From: Pseudomonadota bacterium
GTDB taxonomy: Bacteria > Pseudomonadota > Alphaproteobacteria > Rhodospirillales > Magnetospirillaceae
Length of the DNA: 32,317 nt
Direction of reading: 5' to 3'
Assembly: GCA_023426365.1 (NCBI GenBank)
Contig: JAFAAW010000140.1
Location: 1-32,317 of the forward strand
The position numbers and the translations under genes were made by a program. How positions within the stretch are numbered: the stretch's first letter is position 1; each line of letters begins with the position of its first letter. Of the stretch, positions 26,534-32,317 are shown piece after piece. The notes below the pieces were generated by a model. That model was not told the DNA's origin. It did no database searches and saw only the letters and a program-made list of their open reading frames with translations.

Positions 26534-27210
26534 ACGCGCGGCCGCGGGTGCTGGTGGCGGTGGCGTCGGAAACGGCCGCCTTGCGCCTGCGTCTGATGCT
26601 GGAGGCCGAAGGGGCCGAAGTGGTCCCGCCGGGTGGCTCGGTGGCGGATGTGCGGTTGGTGGTGGCGACCCGGGGGCTGGCGCCCCGCGCCCGCGCCGAG
26701 GCCCCCGGCGTGCCGCTGCTGGAACTTGGGGATGCCGAGGATTGGGCGGCCTTGCGCGCCCGGCTGTCCGCCGCCCTGGCGGTGCCGTCCGGCGAATCGG
26801 AGGCATTGGCGGCGGCCCTGGTGGGGGCGCGTCTTCTGCTGGTGGATGACAGCGTCACCTATCGCGAGTACCTGCGCCAGAACCTGTCCCGGATGGGCGC
26901 CCAGGTCACCGTGTGCGGCGGCGCGGACGAGGCCCGGCGGCACCTGGAGGACGGCGGATGGGACGGTGTCCTGGTCGATCTGGTGCTGCCCGGCCAGGAT
27001 GGCGCCGCGCTGTGTGCCGACGCCGCCGGCCTCCGCCGTCGAGGTAAGGGTGACTACGTACTGGCGGTGCTGTCCAGCCGCGAGGGCCGCGACGATCTGA
27101 TCCGCAGCCTGGAGGCGGGGGCGGACCTGTTCCTGCGGAAGTCGCAAGAGATCTCTCTCCTCCGGGTCAAGCTCGGCGCCCTGCTGCGGCGGCGGCGGTT
27201 GGAGGGGTGA
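26530..27210 (+). CDS. Two-receiver response regulator with degenerate N-terminal receiver
   Basis: A 226-residue protein in the position held by the diguanylate cyclase WspR in Wsp operons, but with no GGDEF domain. Residues 5-80 have the strand-helix pattern of a receiver (RVLVAVASETAALRL...) but lack the acidic pair and the phospho-acceptor Asp. Residues 100-222 form a complete receiver: D106/D107 in LLVDDSVTY, D150 in VLVDLVLPGQDG and K204 in LRKSQ. No DNA-binding or enzymatic domain follows; the protein ends RRRRLEG. It is probably the phosphate-accepting output of the CheA hybrid, acting by protein contact. ATG 26530 overlaps the cheB stop as ATGA. Confidence 0.85.
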   Translation: MNARPRVLVAVASETAALRLRLMLEAEGAEVVPPGGSVADVRLVVATRGLAPRARAEAPGVPLLELGDAEDWAALRARLSAALAVPSGESEALAAALVGARLLLVDDSVTYREYLRQNLSRMGAQVTVCGGADEARRHLEDGGWDGVLVDLVLPGQDGAALCADAAGLRRRGKGDYVLAVLSSREGRDDLIRSLEAGADLFLRKSQEISLLRVKLGALLRRRRLEG

Positions 27211-27292
27211 TGTCCCGTCAGGTCAGGGCGGGGACGCAAAGGGCGAAAGTCCTCGCCAATGGGTTACGCCGCTCGGCGGTCGTCGCTATCTC

Positions 27293-28756
27293 ATGCCCAT
27301 GACGACCTTGTCCTCTCATCATGGCGAGGCCGCCGAGGCGGCCGCCGATCTGTGCCGGGGTTCCAAAACCCCATGCCTGGTGCTTGCGCTGCCCCAGCTT
27401 TCGCCCGTGGCGGCCAGTTCGGCCTATGGCCACCTTTCCGCCGCGCCGCTGGAGAATCGCGGCGACTGGCCGCGCGTGTCCGCGGCCGCGCAGCGGGTGG
27501 CGAGCACGGGTGTTCCGGACGAGATGGAATTGGAGGCCGGCCCCGCCGTGGACGGCATGATGCGGCTGCATTTCGCCCCCGTGGCCGGTTCCGGCGGCAT
27601 CGAGGCGGTGATGGTCTGGGTGGATGGCCCCCGCCTGGCCGATGACGAGGTCCGCGCCGCCGCCCGCCAGGCGGTGGCGGCCAAGTCGCGCTTTCTCGCC
27701 GCCGCCAGCCACGATCTGCGCCAGCCGTTCCAGGCCATGCGCTTCTTTCATTCCGTCCTGGCCGACCACGCGGTGGCCCCGGCGGCGCGGCGGGCGTCGG
27801 ACATGCTCGAACGCGCGCTCAATTCCGGCGAGCAATTGCTCAACGCCCTGCTCGACATCTCGACCCTGGACGCCGGTACGGTGCAGGCGCGGCCGGCCCG
27901 TTTCCACCTGGGCGCCCTGCTGCACGAACTGGCCGCGGAATGCCGACCCGAGGCTGAAGCCAAGGGCCTGCGCTTTCACGTGCGCGGCCCCGACCTGGAG
28001 GTGGACAGCGACCCGCTGCTGGTGGCGCGCATCATCCGCAACCTGTTGTCCAACGCCGTCAACTACACCCGTCGCGGCGGCATCCTGGCGGCGGTGCGCC
28101 GCCGCGACGGCCGCGCCGTCGTGCAGATCTGGGACACCGGGTTCGGCATTCCCGACAATCAGCTCGCGGATATTTTCGAGGAATTCCACCAGTTGGAAAA
28201 CCCCCAGCGCGACCGCGCCCACGGGCTGGGTTTGGGGCTTGCCATCGTCCGCCGGCTGGCACGCCTGTTGGGCATCCCCGTCAAGGTCCATTCCCGATTG
28301 GGCCGGGGTTCTGTATTCTCCATATCCTTGCCCCTAGCCGATCAGCCGGCCGAGAAGGGCGCCCATGCGGATGGAAACGTGGCCATGCCGGTGACGAAGC
28401 GGACCATTTTGGTGGTCGAGGACGATCCCATGGTCCTGATGGGATTGCAGATGATCCTGGAGACCTGGGGCATGGAGGTGCTGCCGGCCGAGGACATGGC
28501 CCAGGTTCTCGAGCGCCTGGACCAGGGAAAGCCCGATCTCATCCTGTCGGATTTGCGCCTGCGCGCCGGCCTGACCGGGTTCGAGGTGGTCGAGCGCGTG
28601 CGTGCCCTGCTGGATCAGCAGGTTCCGGCGATCATCCTGACCGGCGAAACCGGCAAGGCCGAGCTGGCCGAGGGGCAGCGCCGCAACCTGACCTTCCTGC
28701 ACAAGCCCATTCAGGCCGAGCCGCTGAAGGCGGCCATCGCGGCCGCGGCCCCCTGA
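27293..28756 (+). CDS. Hybrid histidine kinase with C-terminal receiver
   Basis: A 487-residue cytoplasmic protein. The first about 120 residues form an unrecognised, PAS-like sensory region (two cysteines, C21 and C28; no membrane segment). A HisKA domain follows with H140 in AAASHDLRQPF, then an ATPase with N254 (LLSNAVNYT), D281-G285 (DTGFG) and GLGLGL (311-316). The receiver (about 371-485) has D377/D378, D420 in LILSDLRL and K471. The SHDLRQPFQAM H-box is of the type found in orphan hybrid kinases with NahK-like cores. ATG 27293 (or the ATG two codons on) has no Shine-Dalgarno sequence. It starts 82 bases after the chemosensory operon; the gap holds only a small hairpin (CCGC/GCGG). Confidence 0.9.
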   Translation: MPMTTLSSHHGEAAEAAADLCRGSKTPCLVLALPQLSPVAASSAYGHLSAAPLENRGDWPRVSAAAQRVASTGVPDEMELEAGPAVDGMMRLHFAPVAGSGGIEAVMVWVDGPRLADDEVRAAARQAVAAKSRFLAAASHDLRQPFQAMRFFHSVLADHAVAPAARRASDMLERALNSGEQLLNALLDISTLDAGTVQARPARFHLGALLHELAAECRPEAEAKGLRFHVRGPDLEVDSDPLLVARIIRNLLSNAVNYTRRGGILAAVRRRDGRAVVQIWDTGFGIPDNQLADIFEEFHQLENPQRDRAHGLGLGLAIVRRLARLLGIPVKVHSRLGRGSVFSISLPLADQPAEKGAHADGNVAMPVTKRTILVVEDDPMVLMGLQMILETWGMEVLPAEDMAQVLERLDQGKPDLILSDLRLRAGLTGFEVVERVRALLDQQVPAIILTGETGKAELAEGQRRNLTFLHKPIQAEPLKAAIAAAAP

Positions 28757-28787
28757 CGGGCGGCGGCGGCCGCGCCCTCTCCAGGCG

Positions 28788-30200
28788 TCAGATGCGATAG
28801 CCGATGCGCAGCCCGCCCCAATGGCGGCCCTGCACCATGATCGGCGCCGAGATGTCCTTCATCATCACGAACTGGCCGCCGCCCATGTCGCGGCGATAGG
28901 TCTGCAACAGGAACGGCCGGGTGTTGCGGCCGGCGTTCAGGCCGGTGCGGTCGTTGAAGATGCGGCGGTTGCGGCAATTGGCGTTGTTCCACACCGGGTC
29001 CGCGCCCTGGGGCTGGGAAAATTTCCGGTTATGGGTGGGCAGATAGCCGTTGCGGTCCACCGAGACGCAAAAGCTGATGCGGCTATCGGCGGCCAGCACC
29101 GCTTCCTGGATGTCCGGCAGCACGGCATCGGTGAAGCTGGTGAAGCGGGCCATGTGCTGTTCGGGATTGCTGCCGGCGACGGGCTGGTAATTCTCGTCGA
29201 ACAGATCGGCCATGGTCAGGCGCCCGCCCTGGACCGCCTGGGCGAAGGCGGCGGCGATCTTGTCGGCGGTGATGCAGGCCAGCTCGATGAACGGCGTGTC
29301 GCCGGTGCGGTAGCCCGACGCGGCAATGAAGCCCATCAGGTCTTCCGAGCGATCCAGCAGCGACACGATGCGCTGGTCGGCGCGGCGCAGCGATTCGCTG
29401 GTCATGGAAATGCCGTCGAAGAACTTGTCGATCTCGCCGATCACGTCGGAGCATTGCGACAGCGAGGTGGAGGCGGCGGTGGAAATGTCGCCCACCCGGG
29501 CTTCCACGGTGCCGATGGCGTCGCCGAACACGGCGACCGCGTGATTGATGACGCCCACGCCTTCATTGACCGAATCGGCCATTTTCAGGGTGTTGGTCGA
29601 GGTTTCGATGAGGTCGGTGACAGAGCCGGCCAGCTTTTCCACCGTATGGTCGATGCCGGCGGTGACGTCGCCGGTCTGGCGGGCCAGCCCCTTGACCTCG
29701 GTGGCGACCACCGCGAAGCCCTTGCCGGCCTCGCCGGCGCGGGCCGCCTCGATGGTGGCGTTCAGCGCCAGAAGGTTGGTCTGCCGGGCGATCTTCTGGA
29801 TGTCGCGCGAGCGGGTGCTGACCTCGCCCAGGGCGCCCTCCAGTTCCTCCAGCCGCTGTTCGATCCCCTGGACCGAGCCGACCAGACGGTTGATGTCGCC
29901 CAGGGCCGCGTCGATGGTGCGCAGCGATTCGGTGGACTGGCGGCCCGCCTGCGAGGTGACGTCGCGGGTCTCGCGGCCGGCGGCGTCGATGCTGCTGATC
30001 GCCTCGGCCATGGTGTGGGCGATGCTTTTCAGATGGGCGAACAGGTCTTCCTGGTGTTTGACGAATTTGGCGAGGCCGTCGATGGTGCCGGCGATGTCGG
30101 CGACCTCCAGGCTCAGCGTCTCGATCTTTTCCAGGACTTCGGCGGCGAAAACGTCGGCCTTGGCGGCTTCGTCGTTGGTTTCGCCCATATGTGGCGGCAT
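28788..30200 (-). CDS. Soluble chemoreceptor with C-terminal sensor domain
   Basis: A 470-residue methyl-accepting protein with no membrane segment or signal peptide. The signalling domain is N-terminal, with the canonical tip IARQTNLLALNATIEA (137-152) and GFAVVATEVKGLARQT (161-176). The sensor is C-terminal (about 290-470). It has ISFCVSVDRNGYLPTHN, NCRNRRIFNDRTG, FLLQTYRRDMGGG and MKDISAPI, resembling a single-Cache fold placed in the cytoplasm. ATG 30200 is chosen because AGGGAG lies five bases upstream; another ATG is four codons later. It converges on the hybrid kinase with 31 bases between the stops. It probably joins a chemosensory array formed by another che cluster; a link to the neighbouring operon is unproven. 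Confidence 0.92.
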   Translation of the reverse strand: MPPHMGETNDEAAKADVFAAEVLEKIETLSLEVADIAGTIDGLAKFVKHQEDLFAHLKSIAHTMAEAISSIDAAGRETRDVTSQAGRQSTESLRTIDAALGDINRLVGSVQGIEQRLEELEGALGEVSTRSRDIQKIARQTNLLALNATIEAARAGEAGKGFAVVATEVKGLARQTGDVTAGIDHTVEKLAGSVTDLIETSTNTLKMADSVNEGVGVINHAVAVFGDAIGTVEARVGDISTAASTSLSQCSDVIGEIDKFFDGISMTSESLRRADQRIVSLLDRSEDLMGFIAASGYRTGDTPFIELACITADKIAAAFAQAVQGGRLTMADLFDENYQPVAGSNPEQHMARFTSFTDAVLPDIQEAVLAADSRISFCVSVDRNGYLPTHNRKFSQPQGADPVWNNANCRNRRIFNDRTGLNAGRNTRPFLLQTYRRDMGGGQFVMMKDISAPIMVQGRHWGGLRIGYRI

Positions 30201-30284
30201 GTGCCCTCCCTGGCGGCGGCCTTGGTTATTTTTGTGGCGGGACGGTTTTTCCATCCTCTTGGCGCGATGTTGGAAACCTTAAGC

Positions 30285-30350
30285 ACCGGGACAAGTCCCG
30301 GTCAATGGCAACCATTGGCATGGCGCCATGGTTGAGGGTGTTGTTTTTTT
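30285..30350 (+). terminator. Stack of hairpins followed by a T-run
   Basis: ACCGGGA/TCCCGGT (30285-30302) is followed by CAATGG/CCATTG (30303-30317). The latter excludes a third stem, CAACCAT/ATGGTTG (30309-30334). TTGTTTTTTT follows at 30341-30350. Read on the plus strand this is terminator-like, although no plus-strand gene ends here. Read on the minus strand it is the structured leader of the soluble receptor gene, with an A-rich stretch upstream. Confidence 0.45.
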
Positions 30351-30364
30351 GCGTTTGGGATTTT

Positions 30365-30586
30365 TTACTTGCTGTTGGCGTAGCGCACATGAATTTGCGC
30401 CAGACATTCGCCCAGCGCGGCGCGCACCTGCTCGACGTCGCAGCCCATCAGGGCGGCGTCTTCCAGGATGTCCTGCGCCATCTCCTCGAATTCGGTGAGG
30501 TTCTGGGCCAGAACCTTCAGCTTTTCCAGGCAACTGACCGGTTCGCCTGCGGGCGTGCGCCATGCCGGCAGCGGACGGGAAGACAT
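30365..30586 (-). CDS. Small hypothetical protein (73 aa)
   Basis: I do not recognise this gene. The product is mainly helical from residue 18 on (CLEKLKVLAQNLTEFEEMAQ and onward), acidic in the middle, with cysteines at 19, 49 and 61, and has no signal peptide or membrane segment. ATG 30586 has GAGG ten bases upstream, a weak site. It lies upstream of the soluble receptor gene on the same strand, separated by about 165 bases of hairpin-rich DNA. Confidence 0.6.
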   Translation of the reverse strand: MSSRPLPAWRTPAGEPVSCLEKLKVLAQNLTEFEEMAQDILEDAALMGCDVEQVRAALGECLAQIHVRYANSK

Positions 30587-30670
30587 GGGGGGGAAACCTC
30601 GGCTTGTGCGTTCCGGCCCTCAGTGTGCACCATCGCCAGGGCCGGACGCACGCATAATTTCGTGGCCCGG

Positions 30671-30895
30671 TCAATGCTGTGTCGAAGGCTTGGTCTCGAA
30701 GGTGGTTGCGGCCTCGGCGGCCGACAGGTGGCTTTGCGGGATCCCGATCAACTGCTCGGGCGAGGGCGGCTCGGGCGCGCCCTCGGGGGCGCCGGCGCGA
30801 CCGCGCGCGAGAAGGCGCATCACCACCATGCCGGCGCCCACCGCCGCCAGTCCTCCCACGGTTGCCAGTCCGATCGCCGCCCTGGACAGTTTCAT
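30671..30895 (-). CDS. Small single-span membrane protein (74 aa)
   Basis: I do not recognise this gene. Residues 5-29 form one hydrophobic segment (AAIGLATVGGLAAVGAGMVV), followed by Arg-rich residues and a Pro/Glu-rich tail, so it is probably anchored by its N-terminus with the tail in the cytoplasm. ATG 30895 is chosen because GGAG lies six bases upstream; the frame continues upstream without coding features. It is divergent from the cysteine-rich small protein across 103 bases containing two palindromes. Confidence 0.6.
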   Translation of the reverse strand: MKLSRAAIGLATVGGLAAVGAGMVVMRLLARGRAGAPEGAPEPPSPEQLIGIPQSHLSAAEAATTFETKPSTQH

Positions 30896-30922
30896 GGCAT
30901 GCTCCGCGTAATGGCTGGGCCT

Positions 30923-30961
30923 GCGGCCTGAACAGGCCGCGCCCGTGGACGGTTCCGTCCA
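30923..30961. promoter_or_regulatory. Two palindromes in a divergent intergenic region
   Basis: GCGGCCTG-aa-CAGGCCGC (30923-30940) is flanked by GGGC and GCCC. TGGACGG-tt-CCGTCCA (30946-30961) lies next to it. Both lie between divergent small genes. Either could be an operator; TTTGCTAATATTCC at 30965-30978 may carry the -10 region of the plus-strand gene. Confidence 0.35.
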
Positions 30962-30998
30962 GGATTTGCTAATATTCCGGAGGTCAGGAGGTGGCGTC

Positions 30999-31199
30999 AT
31001 GAGCGGCTGGGGTTGTGTCCACGAGATCAAGGGTTTGTGTTCGCGCGTGGCCGACCGCCCGTGCGATCCGGGCATGAAGGGCTGCGTGCTGGCCGGCCGC
31101 TTCCGCTTTTCCAACGAGGAGAAGAACCGCCCGCCGCGCCGTTCGCCGCCCGCCGCCGAGGGCGACGCCACGCCCGCGACCGACGACCCCCAGGCATGA
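30999..31199 (+). CDS. Small cysteine-motif protein (66 aa)
   Basis: A short protein of unknown function with four regularly spaced cysteines at 6, 14, 22 and 29 (C-x7-C-x7-C-x6-C) in a conserved-looking N-terminal half. WGCVHEIKGLC and CDPGMKGCVLAGRF are its main blocks. A charged, Pro/Ala-rich tail follows. The cysteines could bind zinc or an Fe-S cluster; this is inference. ATG 30999 has an excellent AGGAGG site seven bases upstream, the main reason for calling the gene. A hairpin (31210-31228) follows the stop. Confidence 0.65.
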   Translation: MSGWGCVHEIKGLCSRVADRPCDPGMKGCVLAGRFRFSNEEKNRPPRRSPPAAEGDATPATDDPQA

Positions 31200-31576
31200 G
31201 CCGGCCTCTCCCTGCCTGATGGGCAGGGCCGTGGGCACCCCGTTCGGAGGACCACGCCTCGCCGTGCGTGAATGCCTGCGGCCAGGGGTGTACCCCGCCT
31301 GGGCGGGGGGACCGCCCGGCGGCAGCTTCGGCCCTTGCTGAAAGAGAGTGGGACAACCGTTCGGACAGGCTCCGAACGGGACAGCCGTTCCGCCATTGGC
31401 GGGCGCACCGACAATATTCCGCACCGCCCCCTATTCCCGTTGCCCATCGTCCGCCGGGCAAGGGCGACGGCGGCATAAACGCCGCCATCGAACGACTAGG
31501 CGGGACATGGCATGCAACGGTTTCCCCCTAACCCCGTTCCCATCGCTAGTTGGCAACATCCACAGGGAGCCCCCAG
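31200..31576 (+). other. Non-coding, hairpin-rich intergenic region
   Basis: I see no credible gene in these 377 bases. Perfect or near-perfect hairpins occur at 31210-31228 (CCCTGCC/GGCAGGG), 31283-31302 (with GGGG/CCCC inside), 31301-31317 (GGGCGG/CCGCCC), 31357-31379 (CCGTTCGGA/TCCGAACGG) and 31469-31486 (GGCGGC/GCCGCC). The first may terminate the upstream gene. The rest could be a long structured leader of the next gene or a separate small RNA. Confidence 0.5.
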
Positions 31577-32119
31577 ATGGCGAACGGGTCAACCACCGCG
31601 TCCGATCAGACCACCACGAGTGGTGATCAGACCACGCCGGACGAGTCGGTCCAGACCACGAGCACCGATACCGGCAGCAGCAGCAGCGCCACCAACACAG
31701 GTTTGACAAGCCTGTCGGATTTCCAAGTGCTCAGCCCTGCTTCGGGCGCGCTCTCCGTGGGCGGCGGGAGCGGCAACGAAATCATCATCGGCACGCCTGA
31801 AACCTCCATTCTCATGGGGGGTGACGGCAATGACGTCCTGATCGCGCCCAGCGTTCCGCCGTCGTCCGGTTCGACCGGCGGCAGCACGGGCGGCGAGACC
31901 GGCAGCACCACCGGTGGCGAGACCGGCGGCACCACCGGCGGCGAGACCGGCGGCACCACCGGCGGTGAAACCGGCGGCACCACCGGCGGCGAAACCGGCG
32001 GCAGCACGGGTGGCGAAACCGGTGGCGAAAGCTCGGTGGTTCTGCAGACCGCGACCGGCGACATCACCCTCATCAACCACACCGCCAGTGACGTCTCGGC
32101 CGATTGGTTCGTCCAGTGA
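31577..32119 (+). CDS. Short RTX-like protein with 8-residue repeats, probable type I substrate
   Basis: A 180-residue Ser/Thr/Gly-rich protein. Residues 1-45 are Ser/Thr/Asp-rich and look disordered. A single RTX-type calcium motif (GGDGNDVL) follows GNEIIIGTPETSI at about residues 72-96. An eight-residue repeat, GGETGGTT and variants, runs about five to six times (nucleotides 31868-32030). The C-terminus, GDITLINHTASDVSADWF, is a plausible type I secretion signal. There is no Sec signal peptide. ATG 31577 has AGGGAG seven bases upstream; an upstream ATG at 31550 lacks a site. The next gene is a type I secretion ABC transporter, so export by that machine is inferred. It is much smaller than typical RTX proteins. 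Confidence 0.8.
   Translation: MANGSTTASDQTTTSGDQTTPDESVQTTSTDTGSSSSATNTGLTSLSDFQVLSPASGALSVGGGSGNEIIIGTPETSILMGGDGNDVLIAPSVPPSSGSTGGSTGGETGSTTGGETGGTTGGETGGTTGGETGGTTGGETGGSTGGETGGESSVVLQTATGDITLINHTASDVSADWFVQ
31868..32030 (+). repeat. 24-bp tandem coding repeat
   Basis: The unit encodes GGETGGTT; the central copies are almost identical and the end copies vary (ACC to AGC or ACG, GAG to GAA). Such a repeat can change copy number by slippage without shifting frame. Confidence 0.8.
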
Positions 32120-32131
32120 TCTAGCGGATAC

Positions 32132-32165
32132 CGGCCGCCCATCCCTGTGCGGGGGTGGGCGGCCG
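32132..32165 (+). terminator. Hairpin between RTX-like gene and transporter gene
   Basis: CGGCCGCCCA (32132-32141) pairs perfectly with TGGGCGGCCG (32156-32165), with further CCC/GGG pairing inside. CGTTTCC follows. It starts 12 bases after the stop and may attenuate transcription into the transporter gene. Confidence 0.55.
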
Positions 32166-32195
32166 CGTTTCCGGTCAATGGTTCGAAGGGGATTC

Positions 32196-32317
32196 ATGGC
32201 TGCTCGCGACGGTATCCTGGCGGGGGCGCGGCCCACATTCGCCTGTGTCCTGGTCTTCAGCCTGTTTTCCAACGTGCTGATCCTGGCCATTCCGCTTTAC
32301 AGCCTGCAGGTCTACGA
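32196..32317 (+). CDS. Type I secretion ABC transporter, 3' end outside window
   Basis: The first 40 codons are visible. The sequence (ARPTFACVLVFSLFSNVLIL, then AIPLYSLQVY) matches the first membrane segment of PrtD-type permease/ATPases (ARPAF...LFSLF.NLLML..P.YMLQVYDRV). The ATPase domain lies beyond the window. ATG 32196 has GAAGGGG about four bases upstream. Directly downstream of the RTX-like gene, it is the probable exporter of that protein. Confidence 0.82.
   Translation, partial: MAARDGILAGARPTFACVLVFSLFSNVLILAIPLYSLQVY

Noticed and set aside
30671..31447. Long minus-strand frame extending the 74-residue membrane protein upstream
   Set aside because: The extension is antisense to the 66-residue gene and the hairpin-rich region, and is Arg/Pro-rich. 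The ATG at 30895 has its own ribosome site and starts a clean membrane segment.
31868..32030. Regular repeats resembling a CRISPR array
   Set aside because: The units are directly adjacent 24-mers in frame within a coding sequence, with no unique spacers.

Overview
The window is high-GC DNA with tightly packed genes, short or overlapping junctions and frequent GTG/TTG starts. It looks like an alphaproteobacterium. The block lptF-lptD-surA-pdxA-rsmA is the alphaproteobacterial outer-membrane biogenesis arrangement. Two hemerythrin-fold proteins, a soluble chemoreceptor with a C-terminal sensor and a Wsp-like chemosensory operon point to a microaerophilic Rhodospirillales member, possibly close to Magnetospirillum. 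That placement is inferred from gene content; no 16S rRNA gene or other strong marker is present. I see no tRNA, rRNA, CRISPR array or insertion sequence.

Layout. 1-596 (+) is the end of a cytidylate-kinase-like gene. 785-9529 (-) reads, in transcription order, lptF, lptD, surA, pdxA, rsmA and a large acidic hypothetical gene. It handles LPS export, outer-membrane protein folding, PLP synthesis and 16S rRNA dimethylation. 9594-13351 (-) and on to 15096 (-) holds an acyl-CoA dehydrogenase, a bacteriohemerythrin, and the run cysQ, tsaC, FAD-linked oxidase. 15153-17735 is a divergent AmmeMemoRadiSam locus: a MEMO-AMMECR1 fusion on the minus strand and a radical SAM enzyme on the plus strand. A flippase-like membrane protein follows. 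18791-19838 (-) has an HHE hemerythrin-like gene behind an FNR/FixK-type site, and a small outer-membrane beta-barrel gene.

20036-27210 (+) is the centrepiece: CheW, CheR, CheW, transmembrane receptor, hybrid CheA-REC, CheB and a two-receiver response regulator. Five consecutive junctions are 4-base ATGA overlaps. The gene set matches Wsp-type (alternative cellular function) systems, but the usual GGDEF output protein WspR is replaced by a protein with a degenerate N-terminal and an intact C-terminal receiver. A hybrid histidine kinase (27293-28756) follows. A soluble, inverted-topology chemoreceptor (28788-30200, -) faces it.

30365-31199 holds three small genes of 66-74 codons. 31200-31576 is non-coding and rich in hairpins. 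31577-32119 encodes a short RTX-like protein with an 8-residue Gly/Thr/Glu repeat, followed by the start of a type I secretion ABC transporter that runs off the window and probably exports it.
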